Below, piece by piece: positions 48,640-59,910 of a stretch of 64,000 nucleotides of DNA (its first letter is position 1; every line of letters begins with the position of its first letter). The DNA is from Chrysopilus asiliformis (lineage: Eukaryota; Arthropoda; Insecta; Diptera; Rhagionidae). The stretch is from the NCBI GenBank assembly GCA_964034945.1, contig OZ035960.1, forward strand, positions 25,841,487 through 25,905,486, given 5' to 3'. Under the pieces are notes generated by a model, which saw only the letters and a list, made by a program, of their open reading frames with translations, searched no databases and had not been told where the DNA came from. A program made the translations under genes and the position numbers.

Positions 48640-49145
48640 TATAAACCTAAAAAGCACGCCGTGTGCTTCAGAGGCACATCTCAATTCGAACACGATATTT
48701 TTATAGATGTTGCTATTGACATATGTTTCTATTTCAAAATTATGCATTTGTGTGAAGAAACCCAAAAAAAAATGGCATTTTTCATCCTTTTCCATATTCA
48801 AGGACCTTTTCGAAACTTTTTATTACGTGAAAGCACGACGTGTGCCTCTTGGGCACACCCCTTTTATTTTGAAAACGGCTCGACCGATTTTGATTAAATT
48901 TATGATTTTTAGGGGACGCAAGAGCAATTGAGCTACGTTTCAAGTGTGTCAAAAATTATTTAGATCCTGTAAGCATGACGCAAATATCCTTTTTCTCATT
49001 TTTCTTGGAAAACATATAGTTTTAGGGACGACGGATACCCAAAAACCGTAAGATTATGATTTTCATCAAAATCGGTTGAGCCGTTTTCAAAATAAAAGGG
49101 GTGTGCCTGAGAGGCACACGTTTTGCTTTTACTTGATAAAAATAG
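48640..49145 (+). mobile_element. Family D Helitron-like repeat, copy 2
   Basis: Three hairpins of the same kind mark it: GTGTGCTTCAGAGGCACA near 48660, GTGTGCCTCTTGGGCACAC near 48840 and GTGTGCCTGAGAGGCACAC near 49102. Between them lie 'gaacacgatatttttataga', 'aaacggctcgaccgattttg' and 'gatcctgtaagcatgacgca' followed by 'aatatcctttttctcatttt'; the last resembles the ~120-bp unit of families C and H. Copy 1 (8445-8706, minus) lacks the right part. Non-coding. Confidence 0.65.
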
Positions 49146-50138
49146 CTCGTGACTTTTAAGGTTAAATGTTAAATACGCTCCAAATATATTGTTTTATTAC
49201 AGAAAATGTCAAAAATGCTTGAAATATTGTGGCCTATGGTACTTGGAATTTGGCTTCTGACCTTTTATGATTGCTCTTTTGTAATCTGTAAGACTTTTTT
49301 GTGTGTGATTCTCGTAAATCACTTGAAAATGTTAAGACATCCAAAATTTCTAAAGTAAATTCTCAGTATTATGTAGGATGATGGGCGTAAAAAAAATAAA
49401 GCAAACAAAATATCTTAGTAGCGACGAATTTTTAATGTAATCAAATATTATAAAGTTAAAAGCTGTATAAAGAATTGTCAAAAAAAATGAATATGAAATC
49501 ATGCTGGTAATAAAACTTTGACTCGGTTTTTTTGCATTAGAATCCTATGGAATACAATTTCGGAAAAAAATGAACCGTTTTCGAGAAAATCGCAAAAATC
49601 TTTTCAATTTGAATTGGTTTAATGTTTTCCATTTTTGGAAGAGGTTTAGCTTTTGATAAAAGCCAAAAAAATTCAATAAAACCGTTAGTTTTAGACCGAT
49701 TTCAAAACCGTAAACTATTTTCGCGTCTTTCGATGTCGAGCTTAATTGTCCGAAAGATATCCTCGGATGAATAGTACGCCTACGTCACTGGAAAACTGAA
49801 AAATCTCTAAAATGTAACACGAGCTTTGGACGATTTTTGTGTTTCGGGGTTCAGTGACCCCTCCACTCGCCGAACCTTCACATAAAAAAAAATTTCTTTC
49901 ACATATAAAGTGTTTTACCATTGCTTGTAAGTCAAAAATATATCCAGAGGTTTCAAACCGAATTAATATCCTTTCAGATGTTAGAAGATTTTTGAAAATA
50001 TTCAGAAAATTGAGCCAAAAAAGCAATTTATAAGAAACAACACTAAATTAGCCATTCGTGAAATATTCACAATACCAAAGTGGTTTAAGAAAGAATATGC
50101 TTCCGGCAGATTATTGAATTATCATTCTACCCACCCAA
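49146..50138. other. Unassigned sequence
   Basis: 49540-49620 has 'aaccgttttcgagaaaatcg'-type wording common to the DINE-like families, possibly an old remnant, but no terminus can be placed. Confidence 0.4.
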
Positions 50139-50915
50139 CACTGTAGAAAATGAATTTGACCGAAAAATGGGGTAAAAACGGGGTAAATTTGCAAAAACGT
50201 CGTAAAATTTCGAAAAAAAATCAGAATTTAGCTTGCACACCATTTAAGTTGTAAAATCACCCAAAAAACATTAATATTACACTAGAAATAGGGTAATTTT
50301 AAACCTTGCGTAAAATTTCGACCAATATTCGTATTTTTACTCTCATTTTGGTGTAAAAACACGCTCGCAGGGTATTTTTGCATTATTGTACGGACAATTT
50401 AACCTTAACCTTATAATTCGCATAAGGTTTGTGGCATCGGAGTATAAATACTCGAATCGAGTTTTACTCTACCAAAATCCTGTGTGGCGCCTGCCACATG
50501 GCAAACATGCCCGGGATATTTGGATGTGAAAACATCCGCAAAAATAATATAATATTTTTGTTTTTGCAGACCGTATAAGCCGAGAAATTCTAATACCATT
50601 TTCGGTGTAATTTTAAACAAAAAATGTCGTAAAATTACACCTTTAAGACGCGGTTTTGCTACCAAATAGGAGGAAAATTACAACAAAAATGTGGTAATTT
50701 TAAACATCCATGTCGTAAAATTACACCCGTATTGTACTTTTACTTCTTATTTAGCTTAAAGTTCCCCCGTAAAAGAGGCTTTTGTACGCCACAAAATGAG
50801 TAAAAATGCATAGCTTTTAAGCCATTACGACTCGGTGTAATTTTACCCCTATTATCGTAGGAAAATGGTTTCCTACGATAATAGGGGTAAAATTACAATA
50901 AAATTTTCTAGAGTG
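50139..50915. mobile_element. TIR element composed of GTAAAATT-rich repeats
   Basis: Ends CACTGTAGAAAAT and, inverted, CACTCTAGAAAAT (12 of 13). The interior is packed with variants of GGTGTAATTTTA and its inverse TAAAATTACACC, often preceded by CGTC or CGAC, so many alternative hairpins can form. A 29-bp perfect palindrome occupies its right end. No target duplication is evident. The Penelope-like fragment starts directly after its right end. Non-coding. Confidence 0.6.
50836..50897. repeat. Perfect 29-bp inverted repeat with 4-nt loop
   Basis: Arms 50836-50864 and 50869-50897 are exact reverse complements separated by ATGG. Arms contain TTTTACCCC and CTACGATAATAGGGG. A perfect hairpin of this size in drifting repeat sequence implies recent origin or gene-conversion-like renewal. 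Confidence 0.95.
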
Positions 50916-50916
50916 A

Positions 50917-51619
50917 AGGTACCAGATTCTAAATACGGCAACGAACTACGCGAAAAAGATTTTTGAGATGACCAGTGTAGAATATGAAGAATATGCAGAA
51001 AGAAACATCTACGATATATTAAAAATTAACAATTTTCCAAAGAAAGCTATTCAAAACATAATTCGAACATGTCGATCTGATGTTAATAACCGGAGAGACG
51101 AGGAACAAAACAGGGAACCCAAAAAATATGTGAGCATGACGTATATTCCAGATATATCTGAAGGTGTTAAAAGAGTTTTGAATAAATCCTGTCCGAATAT
51201 TGAGCTGGCGTTCAAAAATAAAAAAAACGGTTGGAGACATCTTTACAAAATTAAAGGATAGAACCACAAAATGGAATCAGCATGATGTTGTATACAATAT
51301 TCCTTGCAGAGGTAATGAAGATGCGGATTGCCACATGAAATATGTGGGGACCACAAAGCAGTACCTGAAAAATATGATTGCAGGGCATAAATCCGATCTA
51401 AAAAATAAAGGGGTAAATAAAACGGCGCTCACTGATCATTGCATCGAAAATAATCATGTACCTGACTTTGAAAACACTAAAATTATTGACAAGGAACAAC
51501 ACCAAAGGAAAAGATTTATATTAGAAGCCTTGCACATTTATAATACTGAAAATAGTATGAATAAAAAGTCAGATACAACGGACGCGGTCAATGCGACTTA
51601 CTGTGCAATATTGAAATGA
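50917..51619 (+). pseudogene. RT C-terminus plus GIY-YIG endonuclease of a Penelope-like element, frameshifted
   Basis: PLE proteins join a reverse transcriptase to a C-terminal GIY-YIG endonuclease. Frame 1 (from about 50917 to 51261) gives the RT-proximal region, with YVSMTYIPDISEGVKRVL. Frame 2 (open to the TGA at 51617-51619) continues with VGDIFTKLKD and the nuclease: VVYNIPC for the GIY strand, KYVGTT for the YIG strand, then LKNMIAGHKSDL and a late ILEAL carrying the expected Glu. The join lies in the run of eight A at 51220-51227, so a one-base slip separates the frames. The conserved catalytic Arg of the first helix (usually L-x-x-R) reads as Met here. Both defects make it a pseudogene. 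The N-terminal two thirds (RT fingers and palm) are absent. Confidence 0.85.
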
Positions 51620-51855
51620 CAACTAAAAAAGAACCTGACATCTCTTGACTACTACTAGTTCTGTCCCTAGCAAAATATATTTTTAACTTGTTATATGTTT
51701 AATTTATTTATTCATTTATTTGTATTAAAAGTTAAATTTGTTTTTTAAAAGTGTCCAAAAATTTTCAAAATTGTAAGTAAATGAAAAAACATTGTTTTTA
51801 ATAAGAATTCACTAAGAGAAACTATTATGTTCATATTTATATTCATTTATATTCA

Positions 51856-51895
51856 GATCCTGAAGACGTCCTGTGAAAACGGACGAAACGTCGAT
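51856..51895 (+). ncRNA. Hammerhead-ribozyme-like motif of PLE 3' region
   Basis: CTGAAGA (51860-51866) is followed by CGTCC (51867-51871), a 9-nt loop, GGACG (51881-51885) and GAAAC (51885-51889). PLEs are known to carry minimal hammerhead motifs in their terminal repeats. The CUGANGA core, a helix II and GAAA are visible, but the G shared by the helix and GAAA leaves one unpaired base compared with the textbook core, so activity is doubtful. Confidence 0.35.
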
Positions 51896-51925
51896 AATAA
51901 ATGTAACATTTATTGACATGAGAAA

Positions 51926-53123
51926 TTGTTTTAATTGACCAATAAGCCTAATCACACAAAATTCACAATACCTACTTTTGGCGGCTCATTAAAATTGATT
52001 TGATCATCATAAAAACTAATTTTCCTGGATTTACTTTAATTAAAAATTGAAACGCGTTAGTAAGATACTTTTGCTTGAATAATTAGATTGAAAAAAAACT
52101 TTTTATAAATTCTAAAGATTTTTTATAAATTCTAAAGAAATCCTTGCAACTTTGTTACTTTTCAAACTAGGAGATAAATGATTATCGTAGTGAATTAAAC
52201 GCAAAGTGTACTTCTATTCGTGTAAAATTTTCTTATTGAATGCTTGCAACTAATTTATCATTTGTGAATACGAAAGTAATAAAATTTCCCAGTGTAAATA
52301 CATCTCGACATCTTAAAGCATCCTCTATTCTAAATCTTTGGGGAAAAATGTAGAAAATTTCGTACTATTGATGTACAACAGAAATATTTCTACAATTGGC
52401 AATGGTGGAAACAAGAAAAAATTCAAGAATATGGTTTTGATCTTGGGCATATTCGTCTTACTGGATGTTTGTGAAAATCTCTCTTTCGCCTCACCTGCCG
52501 GTTTTTTCCTGACTCTATACAGTATCCTTTTTCACGTTCATTTTTCTTATTCTGAAATGTTAAAGGGCCGCGTTCGTCGCACCCTTTCCAATATTCTATA
52601 AGCAAGAATCATCTTAGGGAAATGTAGGGCTGGTGTAACCTAAAGGCAGCAATAAGGAAGATGATGAAAATCTAAGGCGTTAATCCTGTTGGTAGGATCG
52701 GGGGCAACCAACAACGTTGGTGAATCCGAATAACCTTTTCAGAAAATGCTCAACAATGCAAGATGAAAATGTAAGTTTTCTCGATGAAAGCAGATAATGT
52801 ACTTTTTTCGCACAACACGGTTCAAATTAATGACAAAAAGTGGTCTTGCCTTGCTTCTTCCCCTTAGCACTGATCTTACGTTGCCTTACCATACCTGATA
52901 GTAGGTAGCATCAGTTTTGCTTTGCTGCGGCTTTGTTGGCTATAAATGGATAGATGGATAACAAACTCACGGCGGTAAATCAGGACTAGATTTGGGAAAA
53001 GATTTTTCATTTTAAGTATCCGAAAAGATGTCCTTATTTATGTAACGTATATATTCACATGAATTCGAATTTAAATTAATGTATTTGTAATTATATGTGT
53101 ATTGCTTTCTACTGTAAAATCAA

Positions 53124-53125
<2 letters not shown>
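51926..53125. other. Unassigned sequence
   Basis: A direct repeat of 'ttttataaattctaaaga' at about 52101-52137 is the only structure seen. Overlapping short frames at 52338-52605 on both strands are not convincing. Confidence 0.4.

Positions 53126-53182
<57 letters not shown>
53126..53182. repeat. (TA)n microsatellite, about 28 units
   Basis: Uninterrupted alternating TA of roughly 57 bp, the longest in the window; likely length-polymorphic and capable of cruciform extrusion. Confidence 0.95.
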
Positions 53183-53184
<2 letters not shown>

Positions 53185-54812
53185 CATTAAATTTCCATGA
53201 GATATAAACGATTGGAAAATGGGTAACTTTGATATAGACGTACATTACGGCAATGGATTAGGAAAGCATACTCCAAGGCGACAGGGATTAAATCGATAAG
53301 AGAGGAATAATGGGGAGATGAAAGATAAGGTTACCTAGTGACCTACTGAGATCTTTATATAATAGCACTTAGGCTAATAAAAATTACATTCGCTGTGAGT
53401 TATTTTTAAAGGCGTAGAATTTCCACTGCGTGTGGAATGGATTATGTTTAAATACCTTAAACAGAATTTTAATACAATTTAGTGCAAAATTTGAGGTTGA
53501 ATTTGAATTCAATTTAAAATTGTTGTTGATAAAAAAATCGTTTTATTAATTTTGTTATTTTCGGGTTTCTCCTCGCTTCTCTCCCCGCATTTCCGTACAC
53601 TTTTGTACGCCACCCCCTCCTCCTCCACCCTTTTTTTGGACAACACTAACATGTAATTTCTGTGAAAATTACTACTTCCAGAATAATATAATTTTGTATT
53701 TTTTTCGGAAATGGCTCAATTATGTTTAACTATTTGTAACTCATTAACCGATTATCAAGTAAGGGATGACAAAAGTTCCCATTGGGTAATATGAATTTAA
53801 ATATGTGTTAGAAATGGTAATATTTTAATGTAAAATTTTCCACAATCAAAATTCAATTTATGTTACCATTAGATTTTCGCCACGAACCCGTTTTCAATGT
53901 GTTAATAGTATTTAATTAAATTCGGTACGAAAATGTAATCAAATGAAGCCAATTACACCAAATTATAAAAGGTTTTTAGAAATAGCAATACATAATATAG
54001 TTTTCAAATTAATAAATAATTAGTTTTCCCTATTTTTGTTAATGACTACTTATCGACTTATTTTGGAAAATTAGCGCTGGTTAAAAGCATCCTTATTTGA
54101 AATTGGGTTGACCACAATATTGATTCGATTTTCTTACATTAATCGAATTACAACTCGAATACCATCAATATTTGAATTTATGATATTTAGAGTGCCCATT
54201 TAATGCTCAATGTTTGCCATTCAATCAATGTTATCAATAGATTCGTATCAAATCAAATCAAATCATTTAACCCTATCAATATGGAAGCGAAAAGCAATTA
54301 GAGTGATGGTTGCCTATCAAAGAAGACCCGAAAAACCTCGAGCACTTTATCGTTACATAAGGTGGATTGTATGAAATTCATGATGACTATGATGATGACT
54401 TTGATAAGATTTTGAATATTTTGTGTCCTAGGGTGGCCTACGATATAGCCTTTTGCCAAGTAGAATTGAACTGGAACGAACGGAATCGTCTGAATTGATT
54501 TCAATGAACGAATGTACAAAGTGCGCATTTCAATTAGTGTTGACGATATCATGGGAGACTTAATTTAATTATATCGCAATTACCCTCTTGGTGTTTTGTG
54601 AAGAGCCTACGAGAATATCGGGTGTTCTGATGTGTTCTACGGAACATAAATAAATTTTACATGAAATTTGTACAAAATATATTGGTGTGGTGAACTCAAT
54701 AAATTAAATAGACACATAATAAAATATAATTATAGTAAAATATTCTAATATACTTGCATACATACTAATGTAATGCGATTCGTATCGTTGTCTCAAATAT
54801 GGATCGCCTCTT
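53183..54812. other. Unassigned A+T-rich sequence
   Basis: No gene or transposon recognised. 54250-54268 has a short 'aaatc' tandem. Confidence 0.45.
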
Positions 54813-55399
54813 TTTATACCCGTATGGTGAAACCAAAGGGTATACTAACTTTGCCTTACCGTTTGTAACACCAAGATCCTGTCATCACACACAAAAATGA
54901 ATTACACCAGTGTGTTTAGAATGATAAAAATAATTAATTTCTGCATGTCCGTCCGTCCGTCTGTCTGTCCGTCCGTCTGTCCGTCCGTCTGTCTGTGGCG
55001 CGGATTGCGGGCGCACGGATTGAGCTAGAGACTAGAAATTTTATGCAGATTAGTTTTTCGTAAAATGCGAGGCTAAGTTCGTTAATGGGCAAAAATGGAC
55101 CATTATGGGAGGGGGGGGGGGGGGGGGGGGGGGGCACCCCCCATACGAACGAACACTTTTTTTTCTGAATATCTCAAAAAAAGTGAATTTTATCAAAAAA
55201 GTCCAAGAACAAAAGTTATTTAGGATATGATTCTACAAAAATCTCCCATACATCAAAATCCGATTGGAATAAATTTAAAAAAATCTTATTGAAAAGTTTT
55301 ACTTCAAAGAGGAATTTTCATACAACTGTTCGCCGTTCACTTAAATCACCATACGGGTTTTCAATAATTGCCAGATTGGCAATTATAGCTTTTGTTATG
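54813..55399 (+). mobile_element. Family A DINE-like Helitron, copy A7
   Basis: Full-length in plus orientation: TTTATACCCGTATGGTGAAA with GGGTAT, (GTCC/GTCT)n at about 54946-54997, 'gcgggcgcacggattgagct', a run of 24 G at 55111-55134 followed by CACCCCCC at the site where A3 has GGGGGGTACCCCCC, then 'catacgaacgaac', subterminal ACCATACGGGT, AATTGCCA/TGGCAATT hairpin and TTTTGTTATG. Confidence 0.92.
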
Positions 55400-55954
55400 T
55401 TTATTTTTTATTTTTGTTAAATTAGAAAACTTATTCGACCTGAAACATTTCCAAATATCTTTCTATATCAATTCAAAATTTCTCCAACCCCCCCCCCCCG
55501 CCCTCTCCCGTCATTTCAAAATTCGAAAAAAAAATCGATACACTTACTGTAGTATTGTAGATAGGATCACTACAAGCCCAGGAATGGCCGGGAGAATTCC
55601 GGATTTAGGAATGTTGACACTAAGATTTTGTCTCGGATTATTCAATCTGGTGTTGTAATTCATTAATCACTGAAAGTTCTGACTCTAACGCATTTTTGTT
55701 GAAAAAAATCCCCTGCGGCGCATTTTATTAAATAAGCGGGAGGTTTCTTTCTAATCGTATTGCTTGTAACATAATTTTTGCTGTATTTTGGAAACATAAA
55801 CCGATAACACTACTTATATACTCGCAAACAAAAATCGAAACAAATCCTTTTGTCTCTGACGTTCCTTTGGAAATTTTCAGACATACAAAAATTCATTTTT
55901 ATCCACTTTTGTTTGGAAAAAGGAATTGATTTTTCCCCGGGCAAAGCTGCTATT
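55400..55954. other. Unassigned sequence with a poly-C run
   Basis: A run of 11 C near 55489-55499 is the only notable feature. Confidence 0.45.
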
Positions 55955-56391
55955 CTTATAAATTCGGTTATATGCATTTTTTCTTAAAAATGCCTAGTTT
56001 TTGGGCGATTTAAATCAAAAAACGTATTTTTTTTAAATTCCTTGAGAACTGTTAAAGATACAAAAAAACCGTTACAGTAAAAAAATTAGAAAATTTCATA
56101 TCCTTTAATCATATTCAATTTTTTCCAAAAGTAAGTAGGTTTCGAGAAAAAAACAATTGTATGGAAGGAACCCATTAACCGTTACTTTTCTAGAAGTTGA
56201 TAGAAAAGTATGATTTTTCGTAAAAATTCACATAACATTTCAAGTCGCTAAGTCAACGCGTTCTCGGGTTATTTAAGATACGTACAACGGACAGACCGAT
56301 AGACAGCTCAGAAATTTTCTATCTGCCCCCTTTCTCGAGTCGATCTCCATCATGGATACAATACCTTACCTCTATAGATGAGGAAAGTAAA
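55955..56391 (-). mobile_element. Family B DINE-like Helitron, copy B6, 3'-truncated
   Basis: On the minus strand the 5' end is intact: TTACTTTCCTCATCTATAGA then GGTAAGGTATTGTATCCATG, 'gatcgactcgagaaaggggg', a weak GTCY seed ('tctatcggtctgtccgttgt'), 'aacccgagaacgcgttgact', 'aactttagaaaagtaacgg'-type wording and 'taacggttttttt'. It stops near 55955 before the 3' hairpin. Confidence 0.75.
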
Positions 56392-57469
56392 TATGGTCAC
56401 CCTCCCTACAAAAAGAATTAATTCTAGTGGATTTTTCGATACCCAACATCACGCATAAATAATCACAACCAATACAATGATACAAACGATGAGCTACTTA
56501 CTGGTCAGTAGCAAGAAGTGTAAAGGGAGGGGGTATTGTGGACTTAAAACTAGGTTCTGATTTGCTATTTGCAGAAAAATTTACTTGGCATAAAGTTTTT
56601 AGTAGTTTACAAATATTCGAAATGACCCGGAAAACATTTTTTTGATGGAAGAAAAAAGTCATTTTAAGCACTTCGATGAGATAAGTTTTTTCTTTGGAAT
56701 TTTCCTTCACATTTTGTCGCAACGAGCATTTTGATGTCAATAGATATATTTTGGCAAATGTGAATAAGCAAGAGGATCCAAGAATTTTTGTTTTACTATC
56801 CTTAATATTTAAATGGGGAGGTCAAACTCACTCTTGAGATATTCCTTTAGTGTCGCATTTCATTTCTTATGGGTAATATGCGCTATTCTCCATCTCCGAC
56901 TATGTTTATTAAGTCATATAAAAATAAAAAGAATAAAAAAACTCTTTGAGGCTGTGCCAAATAATTTCACTCACCATTTTTGTCCCATTTGGTTTGGTCT
57001 CATCTACAACATCTAGGATATTTTTTTTTACATTTCGCATTTTTCGTTTTGGTTATTTTATGTTGATTTTCCTCCTCAAGGACTCAGACAACAGAACATT
57101 ATTGCAAATAGCATAGAATAACAGCTCGAACATTACATCGTATCTTTGATCTCAAGGCGGAGACATAAGAGAAGAAAATAGTCAAGCAAAAAGTTTTGGC
57201 AAATGGGAATCATTAAATTTTAGTTTATTTTCGTTGTTGGCGACAACCACCCATTTCGTTTTTGGTTCATTTCGGACATTCGAGCATTTAAGAGAAATAA
57301 AATTACAATAATAATGATGGAGGTTTTTTCGTGAAACTACCAGAAAAAGCACCCCATAAGCGATTTTAGGGGAGTGAGTGGTTTACAAAATACATAAATA
57401 AATTGAGATGTATTAAACCCTATATTATAAAACCTTAAATAGGGCATAATAGGTCTAACATTAGTAACG
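56392..57469. other. Unassigned sequence
   Basis: No gene or repeat recognised. Confidence 0.5.
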
Positions 57470-57642
57470 GCCAGAACTAATCGTCTTACAAAAAAATGAA
57501 TTACACCAGCATGTTAAGAATGATCATTCGACTTGATTTTCCCATAATCGTCTTTCTTTCTCTCTCTATCTATCTGTCTGTCTGTCTGTCCGTGGGCGCG
57601 ACAAATTGAGAACGAATGAGGTTACATACTTGAAAACAGCCG
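57470..57642 (+). mobile_element. DINE-like remnant (family A related)
   Basis: 'aaaatgaattacaccagcat', 'ttaagaatgatcattcgact', 'tctgtctgtctgtctgtccg', 'gggcgcgacaaattgaga' and 'gttacatacttgaaaacag' keep the order of family A's central part. Termini are gone. The family E element E1 begins right after it. Confidence 0.55.
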
Positions 57643-57676
57643 TTTTTTATTTTCTTATGAGAAGTATAATAAAGTA

Positions 57677-57776
57677 CAGTAGAACCCCGTTAATTCGTAT
57701 TTCAAGGGACCAGCAAATTCATACGAATTAGCGGGATATCCGAATTATCGGGGTACGAATTATCGGGATTCTACTG
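57677..57776. mobile_element. 100-bp pogo/Tigger-like MITE, TA target site
   Basis: TA at 57675-57676 and 57777-57778 bracket CAGTAGAACCCCGTTAATTC at the left and, inverted, CAGTAGAATCCCGATAATTC at the right (three mismatches in 20, counting from the CAG). Inside is a further partial copy of the GGGGTACGAATTATCGGG theme. Termini CAGTAGAACCCCG are typical of pogo/Tigger-type elements. The paralogous site in E2 has no insert. Confidence 0.9.
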
Positions 57777-57855
57777 TATTATATTCATGAAAAATTTGGA
57801 CCTCTTAATTTTGCCTAAAAAACATTTCCCGAGTACGCCTGAATGTATCGATTGT

Positions 57856-57893
57856 ACTAACAGACTGTAGGATCATTACTACAGTCTGTTAGT
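57856..57893. repeat. Perfect 15-bp inverted repeat with 8-nt loop
   Basis: ACTAACAGACTGTAG at 57856-57870 is mirrored exactly by CTACAGTCTGTTAGT at 57879-57893. The right arm corresponds to conserved family E sequence ('tctgtctgttagt' in E2); the left arm has no counterpart there and looks like a locally templated inverted copy. Confidence 0.9.
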
Positions 57894-58100
57894 CGGTGTA
57901 CGAGATTTCTCAAAAACTACTACAGCTAGGGTCATAAAATTTGACAGGGATATTTGGTCCAGGAATTGGACGATCCTATAAAGTTTTCGTGAAAATGTAT
58001 TGTATTAACCTGAATTAACCAAAATGGCGGCTTTTCACAAATTGCAATTTCGTATTTCGCAATTTACTTCGAAACTATGCATTTTTCGGTAGAGTCATGT

Positions 58101-59234
58101 ATACTGAACGGAACGTATTATTAAAATAATAAAAAACAACATGTTAAATATTAATAATTTTGTATTATTCATTTCATAATTTTTTCTAATAAAATAAAGA
58201 TTTACTACTACTACTACTATGTACATCGATGTAAAACACTTTAAAAAACACAAGTCTACAAATGCAAGCAATAGACAAGCAATTAACAAACTTGAATGAA
58301 TGACGACTTTTTATTTCCCACACAAAAAACTTTAATGACTCAAATAGAGTATTGTAAAAAAAAATTTTTTTTTAATTGATATGAAAAAATTAATTTGTTT
58401 CAATTTTTTTTTGAAAGAAATCGGTGCTCAAGTCACGCAATTAGAATTTTAATTTATAGTTCAGAAACAAAATATTTCATTTGCACGTGTTATCTAATTG
58501 TTATTTGAATTGAATTCACCTCCTCAACAATTTAAAATTTATGAAAAACGGATTCATTTATCGTAGTGTGTTGTAGAGCTCTGAAGAGGACATTTATTTT
58601 ACACTGTTTCACAATAAAAGTTTTATTTTTTATTATCCAGGACATAATCGAAGCAGTAAATTTCAAGTTGTTTTGTAGTTGATAAGAGTTTAAACCCTTT
58701 GAATATTTTATGTGAAATGGAGACTTTTCGACACTTTTATTGTCCTGTCTACAGAGAAACTAATAAAATTTGGTATAAAAACTATCGGATGGATGTATAG
58801 ACTCCTTAGAAATCAGATAAATACATATATCGAATCTCAATAGCCTTTTGATTGATCTAAAGAGCCTAAAGATTTACTTGTATCTGACTGCAGAGATTCT
58901 TATTGGGATTCCATAAAACACTGATCCCTGATGAAGGATAAGGGTCAATGTGTGAAGGATATCTTATTTGTTTTATTAAGTGTCAAACTTTAACTGATTG
59001 AGAATATTAGGTCTTGAAAGGCAGTTGTTGTCACTTGCTTAGATTTTCTATGCGGATAAAATGATTTATTCATCCGTATTTATCATTATTGAACCCATTT
59101 GAATAAAATCAGGTGGAACCTTTCAGAATGTCAATCAATAAATGAACTGCATTTCATTTATGACAGGATATGAGTTCTTTTTTGACCTTCCTAACATATC
59201 ACTTTTAATTAGACCTTATGAATATGTATGGTTC
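58101..59234. other. Unassigned sequence with (TAC)n
   Basis: A (TAC)6-like run is at 58203-58219. No gene or transposon recognised otherwise. Confidence 0.45.
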
Positions 59235-59838
59235 TTATTTTCTTCTGCTATAGAGAGAAGGTATTGTATTCATGACGGAGACAGACTCGAAATCGGTGAC
59301 AGATAGAAACAATCTGATTAGTACGAAATCCACTTCAGTCAAAATTATGGGGATGTCCGTGCATCTATCGGTCCGTCTGTCCGTTTTGCGTATCTTAAAT
59401 AACTCGAGAACGCATTGACTTAGTGACTTGATTTTTTTTCTGTATGAGTTTTACGAAAATCGTAATTTTCTATCAGCTTTGGGAAAAGTAACGTTTGCAG
59501 AGTAAATTTCTCGAAAATTATGAACTCTTCTGAAAAAATGCATATAATCAATTTCAAAGAAATTGAAATTTTCTCACATTTTTTTCGTTAACGGGTTTTA
59601 CGTGCCTTAGTGCCGTTTGCACCAATGAAACTTAACAACTTATGTGCCACTTAAATTATTTAAGTCCCAGAATTTCTACGGTTTAAGTAGGCTAACCGCA
59701 ACTTAATTTTTTAAGAATATTACGCACAAACGGGCCTTAAACGGTTCTTGAGATATTTGAAAAAATATGATTTCTACATATATTTTCCGAAACTAAATAC
59801 TGAAGAGGAAATTTTTGGTGTAAATAACCACTGGTTTT
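59235..59838 (+). mobile_element. Family B DINE-like Helitron, copy B7 (carries a MITE)
   Basis: Plus orientation: 'gaaggtattgtattcatgac', 'ggagacagactcgaaatcgg', 'ttatggggatgtccgtgcat', 'ctatcggtccgtctgtccgt', 'ataactcgagaacgcattga', 'cgtaattttctatcagcttt' and, after the inserted element at 59610-59734, 'acggttcttgagatatttga', 'ttccgaaactaaatactgaa' and the subterminal GAGGAAA. Both ends are present though worn. Confidence 0.75.
59610..59734 (+). mobile_element. 125-bp TIR element, CCTTA direct repeats
   Basis: CCTTA occurs at 59605-59609 and 59735-59739. The ends are partly inverted (GTGCCGTTTGCACC against CCCGTTTGTGC) and the interior holds CTTAAATTATTTAAG, a perfect palindrome of 15 bases. 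Family B paralogues read 'ttttacgtatctttaacggt' without insert, so this is an insertion. A related copy in opposite orientation follows at 59911. Confidence 0.65.
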
Positions 59839-59910
59839 TATTCTAGTTTAAGGTATGTACATGTGTGCTGTTTTGAAGGTAAAAAGACATTTTTTCTAAA
59901 TTTTACTAAG

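Larger units (their letters stand above)
50916..51925 (+). mobile_element. Penelope-like element (PLE), 5'-truncated
   Basis: The 3' portion of a PLE: end of the reverse transcriptase/linker, a GIY-YIG endonuclease frame, and a 3' region with the PLE-typical 'gatcctgaagac...gaaacgtcgataa' motif at 51856-51895. 5' truncation is usual for this class. The 3' end is placed after 'ataaatgtaacatttatt' and is approximate. Confidence 0.85.
57648..58100 (+). mobile_element. Family E repeat, copy E1 (carries a pogo-like MITE)
   Basis: Matches E2 (61490 on) from 'tattttcttat' through 'attcatgaaa', 'gcctaaaaaacatttcccga', 'gtctgttagtc', 'ctcaaaaactactacagcta' and 'aaatggcggctttt' to 'tgcatttttcggtagagtca'. 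Its 5' wording ('gtattgtattcatga' in E2) is shared with family B, so E is probably another DINE-like family. The MITE at 57677-57776 and a local palindrome at 57856-57893 are absent from E2. Confidence 0.7.
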
